Assembly (NCBI GenBank): GCA_963733845.1
Contig: CAVTEM010000009.1
Coordinates: forward strand, 1-64,000
Origin: DATFQE01 sp963733845
GTDB taxonomy: Bacteria; Actinomycetota; Thermoleophilia; Gaiellales; Gaiellaceae
Reading direction: 5' to 3'
Length of the DNA: 64,000 nt
Part shown: positions 48,421-56,322 of the stretch, piece by piece
Layout of the letters: each line of letters starts with the position of its first letter
Position numbering within the stretch: the stretch's first letter is position 1
Notes under the pieces: model-generated
What the model was told of the DNA's origin: nothing
The model's input: the letters and a program-made list of their open reading frames with translations, nothing else
Databases searched by the model: none
Translations under genes and position numbers: made by a program

Positions 48421-49839
48421 ATGAGGGTCGCGCATGCTTCGCTGCTGGCGGGTCTCGTCCTCGCGCTCGTCGGGTGCGGCGGCAGTGACAGCGCGGCCAC
48501 CGGCGGCGAGGGCGCCGCGTCGATCGCGCCCGAGTCGACGGCGGTCTACGTGACGCTCAACACCGACGTGGACTCCGACCAGGTCGACCAGCTCGAGGAG
48601 CTGCTGGAGAAGTTTCCCGACCGAGGGAAGCTGCTCGCCGAGCTCGAGCAGGGCTTTACCGAGGAGGGCCTCTCCTGGGAGGCGGACATCGAGCCCGCGC
48701 TGGGTGACACGCTCGATCTCATTCTCCTCGACCTGGAGGGCGAGGAGTACGAGGAGTTCGTGGCAGTCCTCAAGCCGGCCGACGAGGCGAAGCTCAAGTC
48801 GTTGCTCGCGAAAGGTGACGACCCGCCCGTCACGCGCGAGGTCGACGGCTGGACGGTGATCGCGGAGACCGCCGCGGTCCTCGACCACTTCGAGAACGCC
48901 CGGGCGAGCGGCTCGCTCGAGGACTCGCCGGAGTTCGAAGCGGCCATGGACGACCTACCGGAGGAAGCCCTCGCCAAGGTCTTCGTCAACGGCGAGGCCG
49001 CGACGAAGGCCGCCGAGGGCGCGGGTGCCCCGGCCGGCAAGAACCGGCTGAAGGCCTTCGCGCTTGCGCTCGGAGCCGAGTCGAGCGGGATCCGGCTCGA
49101 GGGCGCAGTGACGGCGGAGCTCGAGGAGCAGTTCGCGAGCATCGAGCCGTACGAGTCCACGCTGATCGAGGCCGCTCCCGAGGACGCGCTGGCGTTCATC
49201 TCCGCCAACGGCCGCGGCCGGGTCTCGGACAGCTTCCAGCAAACGCCCGGAGCCTTCGGCCAGCTGCGGGACCTGCTCGGCGTCGACCTCGAGGGCATCT
49301 CGGCCCTCTTCGACGGCGAGTTCGCGCTCTGGGTAGGCCCGGGCGCTCCGATTCCGGAGGTCACGTTCCTCGCAGAGGTCGAGAACGAGCAGCAGGCGCT
49401 GGCCGCGCTCGACCGCCTCGCCCGGCTGATCCCGCCCGAGACGGGCGCACAGAGCCGCACCACCGAGGTCGACGGCGTGCAGGCCAAACAGGTCCTGCTC
49501 GACGGCTTCCCGATCACCTACGCGGTCTTCGACGGCAAGGCGATCATCACGACCAGGCCGGGCGCGATCGCGGACGTCCGCTCCGACGGCGACAGCCTGG
49601 CCGACGACGCGAACTTCGAGCAGGCCCGCGAGGACGCGGAGATGCCCGACGAGACGTTCGGCTTCGTCTACCTCGACCTCGACCGGCTCAGTGCCCTGGT
49701 CGAGGGTTTCGCGGGCCTCGCGGGCGAGGAGATCCCGCCGGAGGCGACGCACATCCTGGAGCCGCTCGGCGCGTTCCTCTTCTCCGTGAGCGGGAAGCCC
49801 GAGGATCTGAAGCTCTCGGCCTTCCTCTCGATCGAGTAG
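48421..49839 (+). CDS. DUF3352-type lipoprotein
   Basis: 472 residues, unbroken. Lipobox in SLLAGLVLALVGCGGS (Cys about 20), so it should be lipidated by Lgt. The exported part has no Cys; motifs such as VYVTLNTDVDSDQVDQLEELL and LALWVGPG-like FALWVGPGAPIP match DUF3352 proteins of actinobacteria. Function unknown. It sits between gpsA and metK; a TAACAT hexamer overlapping the gpsA stop lies 9 nt before its ATG. Confidence 0.75.
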   Translation: MRVAHASLLAGLVLALVGCGGSDSAATGGEGAASIAPESTAVYVTLNTDVDSDQVDQLEELLEKFPDRGKLLAELEQGFTEEGLSWEADIEPALGDTLDLILLDLEGEEYEEFVAVLKPADEAKLKSLLAKGDDPPVTREVDGWTVIAETAAVLDHFENARASGSLEDSPEFEAAMDDLPEEALAKVFVNGEAATKAAEGAGAPAGKNRLKAFALALGAESSGIRLEGAVTAELEEQFASIEPYESTLIEAAPEDALAFISANGRGRVSDSFQQTPGAFGQLRDLLGVDLEGISALFDGEFALWVGPGAPIPEVTFLAEVENEQQALAALDRLARLIPPETGAQSRTTEVDGVQAKQVLLDGFPITYAVFDGKAIITTRPGAIADVRSDGDSLADDANFEQAREDAEMPDETFGFVYLDLDRLSALVEGFAGLAGEEIPPEATHILEPLGAFLFSVSGKPEDLKLSAFLSIE

Positions 49840-49856
49840 GTAGCCTTGCGGCCTTC

Positions 49857-51111
49857 ATGGCCGCCCGCGAGTTCCTCTTCACGTCCGAGTCCGTCACCGA
49901 GGGGCATCCGGACAAGATCGCCGACCAGGTCTCGGACAGCGTGCTCGACGCCGTCCTCGCCAAGGACCCCGGCGGCCGGGTCGCCTGCGAGACGCTGATC
50001 ACGACCGGCCTCGTCGTCGTCGCCGGCGAGATCTCGACCGAGACGTGGGTGGACATCCCCAAGCTCGTGCGCGAGCGGATCGGCGAGATCGGCTACACGG
50101 CACTCGGAGTGGGGCTTCGACGCCACCACCTGCGGCGTCGTCGTGGCGATCGACGAGCAGTCGCCCGACATCGCGCTGGGCGTCGACATGTCGTACGAGC
50201 TGCAGCACGACCCCGGAGACGACGACCCGCTCGACCAGATCGGCGCCGGCGACCAGGGGATGATGTTCGGCTACGCCACGCGCGAGACGGCCGAGCTGAT
50301 GCCGCTGCCGATCATGCTCGCGCACAAGATCGCGCGCCGGCTGGCGGGGGTGCGCAAGTCGGAGCAGCTGAAGTACCTCCGGCCCGACGGGAAGGCGCAG
50401 GTAACCGTGCGCTACGAGCTCGACGAGCATGGGCACCAGACGCCGGTCGAGATCGTGCGCGTCCTCGTCTCGACGCAGCACGCCGAACAGGTCGACTCCC
50501 AGACGATCAAGGAGGACGTGATCGAGCACGTCCTGCACCCGATCCTCGACCCGCGTCTCTACGACGAGCGCCGGCTCCACAACGACCGCGACTTCGTCTA
50601 CGTCAACCCGACCGGGAAGTTCGTGCTCGGCGGGCCGATGGGCGACACCGGGCTGACCGGACGCAAGATCATCGTGGACACCTACGGCGGGGCCGCGCGG
50701 CACGGGGGCGGGGCCTTCTCGGGCAAGGACCCGACCAAGGTCGACCGCTCGGCCGCCTACGCGGCGCGCTACGTGGCGAAGAACGTCGTCGCCTCGGGCC
50801 TGGCCGACCGCTGCGAGCTCCAGGTCGCCTACGCGATCGGCGTGGCGCACCCCGTCTCGATGGAGATCGACTGCTTCGGCACCGAGAACCTGCCCGTCAA
50901 GCGCATCGAGGAGCTCGTGCGCGAGCACTTCGACCTGCGGCCCGCCGCGATCCAGCGCGACCTCGACCTGCGGCGTCCCATCTACGCGAAGACCGCCGCC
51001 TACGGGCACTTCGGCCGCGACGACCACGACTTCACGTGGGAGCGGACGGACAAGGCCGAAGCGCTCAGCGCCGCAGCAGGCATCGACACAGCCGCCACGG
51101 CCGTTCCGTAG
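49857..51111 (+). CDS. metK: S-adenosylmethionine synthetase, one frame break
   Basis: About 417 residues, makes SAM from Met and ATP. TEGHPDKIADQVSD (ATP-binding His), GAGDQGMMFGYA, GGAFSGKDPTKVDRSAAY and the C-terminal domain. One extra G near 50113 (GGAGTGGG-G-CTTC) breaks the frame at GVGFDATTCGV. No SAM riboswitch is visible in the 17 nt before it. Repeats follow its stop. Confidence 0.95.
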
Positions 51112-51201
51112 GGCGTCCTTTGGCGGTGCCAGGCACCGTCACAAGCAGTGCAACGATCGTTCCCCTGACCGTTCGGGACGCCCCTTCCTGGTGCCAGGCA
51201 C
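51111..51201. repeat. Inverted and direct repeats after metK, including two GGTGCCAGGCAC copies
   Basis: GGTGCCAGGCACC at 51125-51137 (itself an inverted repeat) recurs as GGTGCCAGGCAC at 51190-51201. Between them lie GGGCGTCC (51111-51118) matched by GGACGCCC (51176-51183) and the palindrome AACGATCGTT (51152-51161). The block sits between the convergent metK and DtxR genes and may act as a terminator or be a mobile small repeat. Confidence 0.6.
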
Positions 51202-51276
51202 GCGCAAGAAACGCGCACGCCTTCCGCGCAGGCCCGTGACGAGCTGCCGCCTCGGTTACCGATTGAAAACGGTAAC

Positions 51277-51966
51277 TCAGGCAGCCGGGCGCACGAACAA
51301 GCCCGCGGCGGCCTTCTCGCCGATCGCGCGGTCTTCGCCGTCGATCGACACCGAGAACTGGCCGGCGGCGGGCTCCGCGGCCTTCACCTCGATCGCGGTG
51401 CCGGGCGTCAGGCCCTGGTCGTAGAACCAGTGCAGGAGCTCGCCGTCGTGCTCCGCGAGGCGGACGATCGTGGCATGCGTTCCGGCCTCGAGCTCGCCGA
51501 GCGCCGCCAGCTCGAGGTTCTCCTCCTGCTCGAAGTCCGGATCGACCGGCCAGCCGTGCGGGCAGCGGTCGGGGTTGCCGAGCTTGACCGCGATCCGCTC
51601 GACCATCTCCTCGCTGAACGTGTCGCCGAGCTCGTCTGCGTGCACGTGGGCCTCGGCGGCCGTGTAGCCCATGAAGTCGGTCAGCAGCCGCTCGATGATC
51701 CGGTGCTTGCGGACGACCCGCTCCGCGCGCGCGCGTCCGGACGCCGTCAGCAGCGCCTCCTTCTGCTCGCCGCGCTCGATCAGGCCCTCGGCTTCCAGCC
51801 GCTTCAGCATCTCGCCCGCCGAGGCGCGCGAGACGCCGAGCATCTCGGCCACGCGCGACGCCAGCGTCGGCGACCCGGAGCTCAGCGGCCTGTACTCGCC
51901 GATCGGGAAGGCGAGGAAGTAGATCGTCTCGAGGTACTCGTCGACCGAGTGACCGGCGTGCGCCAT
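51277..51966 (-). CDS. DtxR/MntR-family metal-dependent regulator
   Basis: 229 residues, unbroken. Winged HTH (LASRVAEMLGVSRASAGEML, KRLEAEGLIER), dimerisation/metal domain with HRIIERLL, HADELGDTFSEEMVERI and CPHGWPVD, and a C-terminal SH3-like FeoA domain (TPGTAIEVKAAEPAAGQFSV). Metal ligands Cys, His and Glu are present, as expected for an iron or manganese sensor. Last gene of the iron operon; the box at 56215-56233 is its likely target. Confidence 0.9.
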   Translation of the reverse strand: MAHAGHSVDEYLETIYFLAFPIGEYRPLSSGSPTLASRVAEMLGVSRASAGEMLKRLEAEGLIERGEQKEALLTASGRARAERVVRKHRIIERLLTDFMGYTAAEAHVHADELGDTFSEEMVERIAVKLGNPDRCPHGWPVDPDFEQEENLELAALGELEAGTHATIVRLAEHDGELLHWFYDQGLTPGTAIEVKAAEPAAGQFSVSIDGEDRAIGEKAAAGLFVRPAA

Positions 51967-51976
51967 CGAAGCGAGG

Positions 51977-52403
51977 CTATCGCAACCGGGCGGCCCGGCG
52001 GACCGCGTCGCGGGCGGTGTCGGCGGCCTCCTCGACCTCGCCGGACGGGGCGTTCCGCTCGACGAGGGACGCGACGAGCGTGACGGCCTGCGGCGGCGTC
52101 GGCCGTCTCCTCCGGTGCGAGCAGGCGCAGGTCGGGCTCCACCTCGTCGAACGACTCCTGTGCGCGCCTGAGTTGGTCGCGAGCACCCTCCGGGGCGCTC
52201 TCGTAGTGGAGCGCGACAAGCTCGAGCGCGTCGGCGGTCGTTGCGGCGTCGCTCTGAACCTCGGAGACCGCATCCTCGAATGTCGGCTCATCCGACAAGA
52301 CCTGCGAGACCGCGACGCCGAGTCCGAGGCCGAGCAGGAGCGCCGCGATCACAGACGCGGCGAGCCATCCGCTCGGGCGGCCGGCCTGCCGATAGAGCGA
52401 CAT
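51977..52403 (-). CDS. Small single-pass membrane protein of the iron operon, one frame break
   Basis: About 141 residues. A basic start (MSLYRQAGRPSG), one membrane helix (WLAASVIAALLLGLGLGVAV), then an acidic, helical external domain (TFEDAVSEVQSDAATTADAL, LRRAQESFDEVEPDLRLL, and after a gained base near 52095, LVASLVERNAPSGEVEEAAD). No family recognised. Overlaps the hydantoinase-like stop by one base and the DtxR gene begins 10 nt later, so it belongs to the operon. Confidence 0.65.
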
Positions 52404-54484
52404 CAGCGGCCGAGGACGGCGACGGCGGGCCCTCGGGCGTCGAGGGCGCGCTCGGCGGCCGAGAGGACGTCCTCGGCCCGTCGGGCGTCGGAGAGATCAA
52501 GGATCCGTGACCCGGACACGAGCAGGACGCGCGGGAGCATGGTGGCCACGCCGAGCTCGCGCGTGTGGTCGCGCAGCTCGACGCGCAGCCGCTCGAGAAA
52601 GTCGCCCCCCTCGCCGGCGAACACGCTCCGTGCGTCCTCGGCGACGGGCACGGCGGCGCGGGCGTCCACGACGGCGACCCGGCCGGAGCCGTTCTCCGAG
52701 AAGACCCGATAGAAGTCGTTCGACGCGAGCAGCGAGAGGGCGTCCGGTGTGAGGTCGAGGGCGTGGGCCGCCGCCTGGAGCCTCCGCTCCTCGTCCACGG
52801 GCTCCGCGCGGACCGCGCCGGTCTCCAGCGCAACGGCGCCGGTCGCCACCGCGCGGAGCACTCGGTCGATCTTGTCGTAGGTCGTCTCGACCGAGACCGA
52901 GGCCGGGGCGGCGCCCGCTGCGACGCAGGCCGCTTCCGCCTCGCTCGCGAGCTCCGGAACGTCGAGCGCTGAGACGCCGTTCCTGGCGACCTCCACGCGT
53001 ACGAGCGACAGCGCGGCGCCGATCGAGGACAGCACCTCCGGATGCCGAGTCCGCAGGAGAGGTCGGCCGAGCAGCTCTGCGGCACGCGCAACGAGCACGT
53101 CGCCCGAACCGCCGAGAGCCACGAGGGGAACGTCGGCGCGGAGGCCGTGTTGCCTGGCTGCTTCGGCGACGGCGTCTGCGACGCGCCGCGCGGCGCCGTC
53201 GAGAAGCCGGCGAGCGAGCTCGTCCACGGTCGTCCGAAGTCGCTCGGCGAGCGGGGCGAGTGCGAGGCGCGCCGCTTCCCGGTTGCCCGCGGCGTAGGCG
53301 TCCTCCGCAACGCCGAGCGCATTGGCTGCGCACGTCGCGGTGACGGCGAACGTGCCGGCGGCGGACCGCACGACGGCGTAGTCCGCCGGGTCGCCCTCGC
53401 GCGGCGCGCGCAGTTCCAACTCCGCGCCGGCGAGGTCCTCGGGCGCCGCGAAGCAGGCATACGGCAGCCCGGCGAGGTGGGCGCTCCGCGGCCCGACGTC
53501 CTCGAGCTTCCTTCGGCCGAGGCGCGCCATGCTGCCCCCGGCCGCGCCGACGACCCAGCTGTCGATCGAGCGGACGCACGTCGGGCGGCCCATGACGCGG
53601 AGTGTGCGCAGAACGGGGCGGCCGTTCTTGATCACGGACACGTTCGAGCTCGTCCCGCCGCACTCGACCACGATCCCGTCCCGGATCTCCAGCTGGTGCA
53701 GGGCTGCGGAGACGCCCGCGGCCGGCCCCGAGCCGATCGTGAAGGACGGCCGGCGCCGGAACTCGCCGATGCTCATCGCGCCGCCGTCGCCGCGCAAGAC
53801 GAGCAGCGGCGCGTCGAGCCCCGCCTCGGCGAGGGCGGAGGCGACGAGAGCGGTCGTGCGCTCGACGAGCGGGAGGATGCTCGCGTTCACGGCCGCGCTG
53901 ACGGTGCGCGTCTCCAGCCCGTACGCGCCCGAGAGCTCGTGCCCGGCGCACGCGGCGAGCCCGCAGGCCCCGGCCCGCTCGCAGACGAGCTGCTCGGTCT
54001 CGGGGTCGTCGACGGAGAAGGCGGCGCTGACGGCGACGGCGCGGCACCCTTCCCGGGCGAGTCCGAGCAGGGCGTCGTCGAGCACTCGCTGGTCGAGGCC
54101 GTGGGTGGCGTCGAGGAAGACGTGCGAGGTCTCGAGCTTCCGCTGCGGCGCGAGCCCGATCGTTCCGACGCGCGTCCGCTTGCGCGCGACGCGGAGGTGC
54201 GGTGCCTCGCCGAGGCCGACCACGCCGACGCGCGGCGACGTCGCCCTTCGAGCAGCGCGTTCATCGCCTGAGTCGTCGAGAAGGCGACGAGCTCGATCGC
54301 AGCTCCGTCGACTTGGGCGAGCAGCGAGCGCAGCGCGTCGGCGACGCCCTGGGCGACGCCGTGCTCGTGTGCGTGGGTGGTCGGGTACGGCGGCGTGCGC
54401 GCGCAGCTCCCGGGTCGCCGGGCAGACGGCGGCGGCCTTCGTGAAGGTGCCGCCGACGTCGATCCCGACGCGCAGCTTGCTCAT
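52403..54484 (-). CDS. Hydantoinase/oxoprolinase (HyuA-like) family protein, compensating frame breaks
   Basis: About 693 residues. Actin-like ATPase fold of the hydantoinase/oxoprolinase family: N-terminal LRVGIDVGGTFTKAAAV, then GVAQGVADALRSLL and AFSTTQAMNALLEG in a second frame (54243-54410), then the main domain with AVAVSAAFSVDDPETEQLV, FTIGSGPAAGVSAAL, IVVECGGTSSNVSVI and PLVALGGSGDVLVARAA. Two indels cancel each other. Family members open cyclic amides with ATP. No HyuB partner is near; what it does in an iron operon is unknown. ATG 54484 overlaps the FTR1 stop (ATGA). Confidence 0.85.
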   Translation of the reverse strand: MSKLRVGIDVGGTFTKAAAVCPATRELRAHAAVPDHPRTRARRRPGRRRRAALAARPSRRSCDRARRLLDDSGDERAARRATSPRVGVVGLGEAPHLRVARKRTRVGTIGLAPQRKLETSHVFLDATHGLDQRVLDDALLGLAREGCRAVAVSAAFSVDDPETEQLVCERAGACGLAACAGHELSGAYGLETRTVSAAVNASILPLVERTTALVASALAEAGLDAPLLVLRGDGGAMSIGEFRRRPSFTIGSGPAAGVSAALHQLEIRDGIVVECGGTSSNVSVIKNGRPVLRTLRVMGRPTCVRSIDSWVVGAAGGSMARLGRRKLEDVGPRSAHLAGLPYACFAAPEDLAGAELELRAPREGDPADYAVVRSAAGTFAVTATCAANALGVAEDAYAAGNREAARLALAPLAERLRTTVDELARRLLDGAARRVADAVAEAARQHGLRADVPLVALGGSGDVLVARAAELLGRPLLRTRHPEVLSSIGAALSLVRVEVARNGVSALDVPELASEAEAACVAAGAAPASVSVETTYDKIDRVLRAVATGAVALETGAVRAEPVDEERRLQAAAHALDLTPDALSLLASNDFYRVFSENGSGRVAVVDARAAVPVAEDARSVFAGEGGDFLERLRVELRDHTRELGVATMLPRVLLVSGSRILDLSDARRAEDVLSAAERALDARGPAVAVLGR

Positions 54485-55715
54485 GCCTGTGCTGCCTCCA
54501 ACGTTCGGCGGCGCATCCGCTTCCAGCCGAAGAGATAGGCCGCCCCGAGGACGTAGAGGCTGAGCAGGGCGACCTGGACGAGGATGCCTTGGCGGGTCGG
54601 GTGGATCCCCGTCAGCTCGGCGAGGAAGATCGGCAGCCGCGCCCACTCGCCTTCGATCGGCGTCACGGGCAGCCAGGCGGCCTCCTGGAGCGAGCGTACG
54701 GCATTCCCGGCGAAGGCGACCGACAGCATCAGGAGCAGGTGGACGCGCCTAGCGACCAGCAGTTGCTTGAACGGCAGCTTCTTGCCGAGCACGATGACCG
54801 CGTAGGCGGCCGCTCCCGAGCGCGACGGCGGCGGTCGCGGCTCCGAGCACGACCCAGAGTGCCGAGGCCTTTCGCGAAGATGGCGAGCGCCTGGTAGAAG
54901 AGGACGGTCTCGAAGCCCTCGCGGTAGACGGCCGTGAACCCGAGCCCGGCGAACGCGAGCGAGCTTCCGGCAGCGATCGCGGACGCCACACGCGCCCGCA
55001 TGAACTCGAGCCGTCGCTTCTGCTCCAGTTGCGCGACGAGCCAGAACGAGACGAGGAAGAGCACCGCGACCGCGAGCGACGGCCGTCGACGCCCTCGAGC
55101 AGCTCACGCTGGACCGGCGCGATGTCGAGCACGAGCGTGGCGAGCAGCCAGGTGGGGATGGTGGCTCCGATCGCGGCCAGCACGCCCAGGCCGAGCGGCT
55201 TTCGGTAGCCGGTCGCCCGGCCCGAGGCGAGCGAGCCGAGCAGGATCGCGATCAGCAGCACCGACTCGAGCCCCTCACGGAAGAGGATGCCGAACGAGAA
55301 CAGGAAGGCGAGCAGCGGGGCCGCGAAGCCCTTGTCGGCGAGCGTGCGGTCGACGTCGCGCAACCCGAGCAAGATCTCCGCCTTCGTGTCGTTGCAGCTC
55401 ACCGATCGGCTTGCCGTCGCGGATGCCGTTCCGCAGCTCCGCGAACGCGAACTCCACGTCGAGCACGAGGTTCGGGTCGCGCAGCCGGAGCGGCACCTCC
55501 GCGTGTTCGAAGTGATCGAGGTACGCCGTGCGGGCGAGCTCGTAGCCGCGCTCGCGGTCGCCTGCTCGGCGGCCTCGTAGCGCCTCCTGGGTGAGCTGTC
55601 CGCGCCGTCTCGACCTGCGCCGTGGCCTCGGCGAACTGCGCGTCGTCCGCGCGTGCGCGATGGCCGGGGCGAGGAGCGCGGCGGTCGCGAGGGCGAGGAG
55701 CAGGAGGCGGCGCAC
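54481..55715 (-). CDS. FTR1-family iron permease with N-terminal helical domain, frame breaks
   Basis: Signal peptide (MRRLLLLALATAALLAPAIAHA), an external helical domain with YLDHFEHAEVPLRLRDPNL, then a permease of about seven helices. Both iron-binding RExxE motifs are present: REGLE in FSFGILFREGLESVLLIAIL and REGFE in AVYREGFETVLFYQA. Ends AYLFGWKRMRRRTLEAAQA. At least four frame changes (near 55590, 55400, 55085, 54850). Should import iron at the membrane, as EfeU does with EfeO. Starts 2 nt after the lipoprotein gene. Confidence 0.85.
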
Positions 55716-55717
55716 CC

Positions 55718-56180
55718 CTACTGGGCCTCCTGGAGCTTCGTCTTGGCGGTGTCGAGGTCGGTCTTGGTCTCGTCGACGAGCGCGGCGACCTCAGCGCCGG
55801 ATGCGCCTTCCTTCATCTTCGTCGCGGATGTCCGTGCTGATCCGCTCCTCGAGCTCCTCCGTTGAGCTCGTGGTCGCGCTCGTCGAGCGGATGCTCGACG
55901 CGCTCGAAGTGCTCGAGGTACGCGTCGCCCACGTTCGTGTCTGCAGCTTCAGTGTCGCCGTTGCGGTAGTGGGCGAGGCCTCGTCGAGCAGCGTCTTGAC
56001 CTCGTCGATCTCAGCGGCCGCTTCGTCCGGGGACAAGTCCTCGCCCTCTTCCTCCTCGGCCGCTGTCTCGCCGGACGTCGCGGTGGCTCCGGAGGACGAC
56101 TCGTCGTCCGAGCCGCAGGCGGCCCCGGTCAGCGCGACAGCCGCCAACAGGAGGGCGAGGACAAGCAGCGTTCTGCGCAC
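55718..56180 (-). CDS. Lipoprotein of the iron operon, frame breaks
   Basis: About 153 residues. Lipobox LLAAVALTGAAC (Cys about 22), an acidic linker (SGETAAEEEEGEDLSPDEAA), then helical sequence that, after frame changes near 55985 and 55860, contains YLEHFEHVEHPLDERDHELN and ELEERISTDIRD. The same HFEH pattern occurs in the N-terminal domain of the FTR1 permease downstream. It may capture iron outside the membrane like EfeO, but it lacks EfeO length and I see no cupredoxin part. First gene of the operon; iron box 35 nt upstream. Confidence 0.7.
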
Positions 56181-56194
56181 GTGAGATCCTCCTA

Positions 56195-56281
56195 GTGAGG
56201 GTACCCTTACTGCATCAGGTAAGGCCCACCTTACAAGAGGTCTCCAGGACGTCTCGCTTCCATTGCAAGGCAGCACCTTAC
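56195..56281 (-). promoter_or_regulatory. DtxR-type iron box and two related inverted repeats
   Basis: TCAGGTAAGGCCCACCTTA (56215-56233) matches 15 of 19 positions of the actinobacterial iron box TTAGGTTAGGCTCACCTAA. Its core GTAAGG-CCCA-CCTTAC (56219-56234) is flanked by GTGAGGGTACCCTTAC (56195-56210), a 16-bp near-palindrome 24 nt away, and GCAAGG-CAGCA-CCTTAC (56265-56281). The region is between the lipoprotein gene and priA. Confidence 0.7.
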
Positions 56282-56310
56282 AAGCGGAAGCTGCCGACCT
56301 GGGACGCGGC

Positions 56311-56316
56311 TACGGT
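56311..56316 (+). promoter_or_regulatory. Leaderless-type -10 element (TACGGT)
   Basis: TACGGT followed by 6 nt and GTG 56323 of priA. It lies 30 nt from the third iron-box-like repeat on the other side. Confidence 0.4.
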
Positions 56317-56322
56317 CACCGT

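Noticed and set aside
49840..49856. SAM riboswitch before metK
   Set aside because: Only 17 nt separate the upstream stop from metK, too short for any SAM aptamer.
51152..51161. AACGATCGTT palindrome as an operator for the DtxR gene
   Set aside because: It lies behind the 3' end of the regulator, far from any start codon, and does not resemble a DtxR box.
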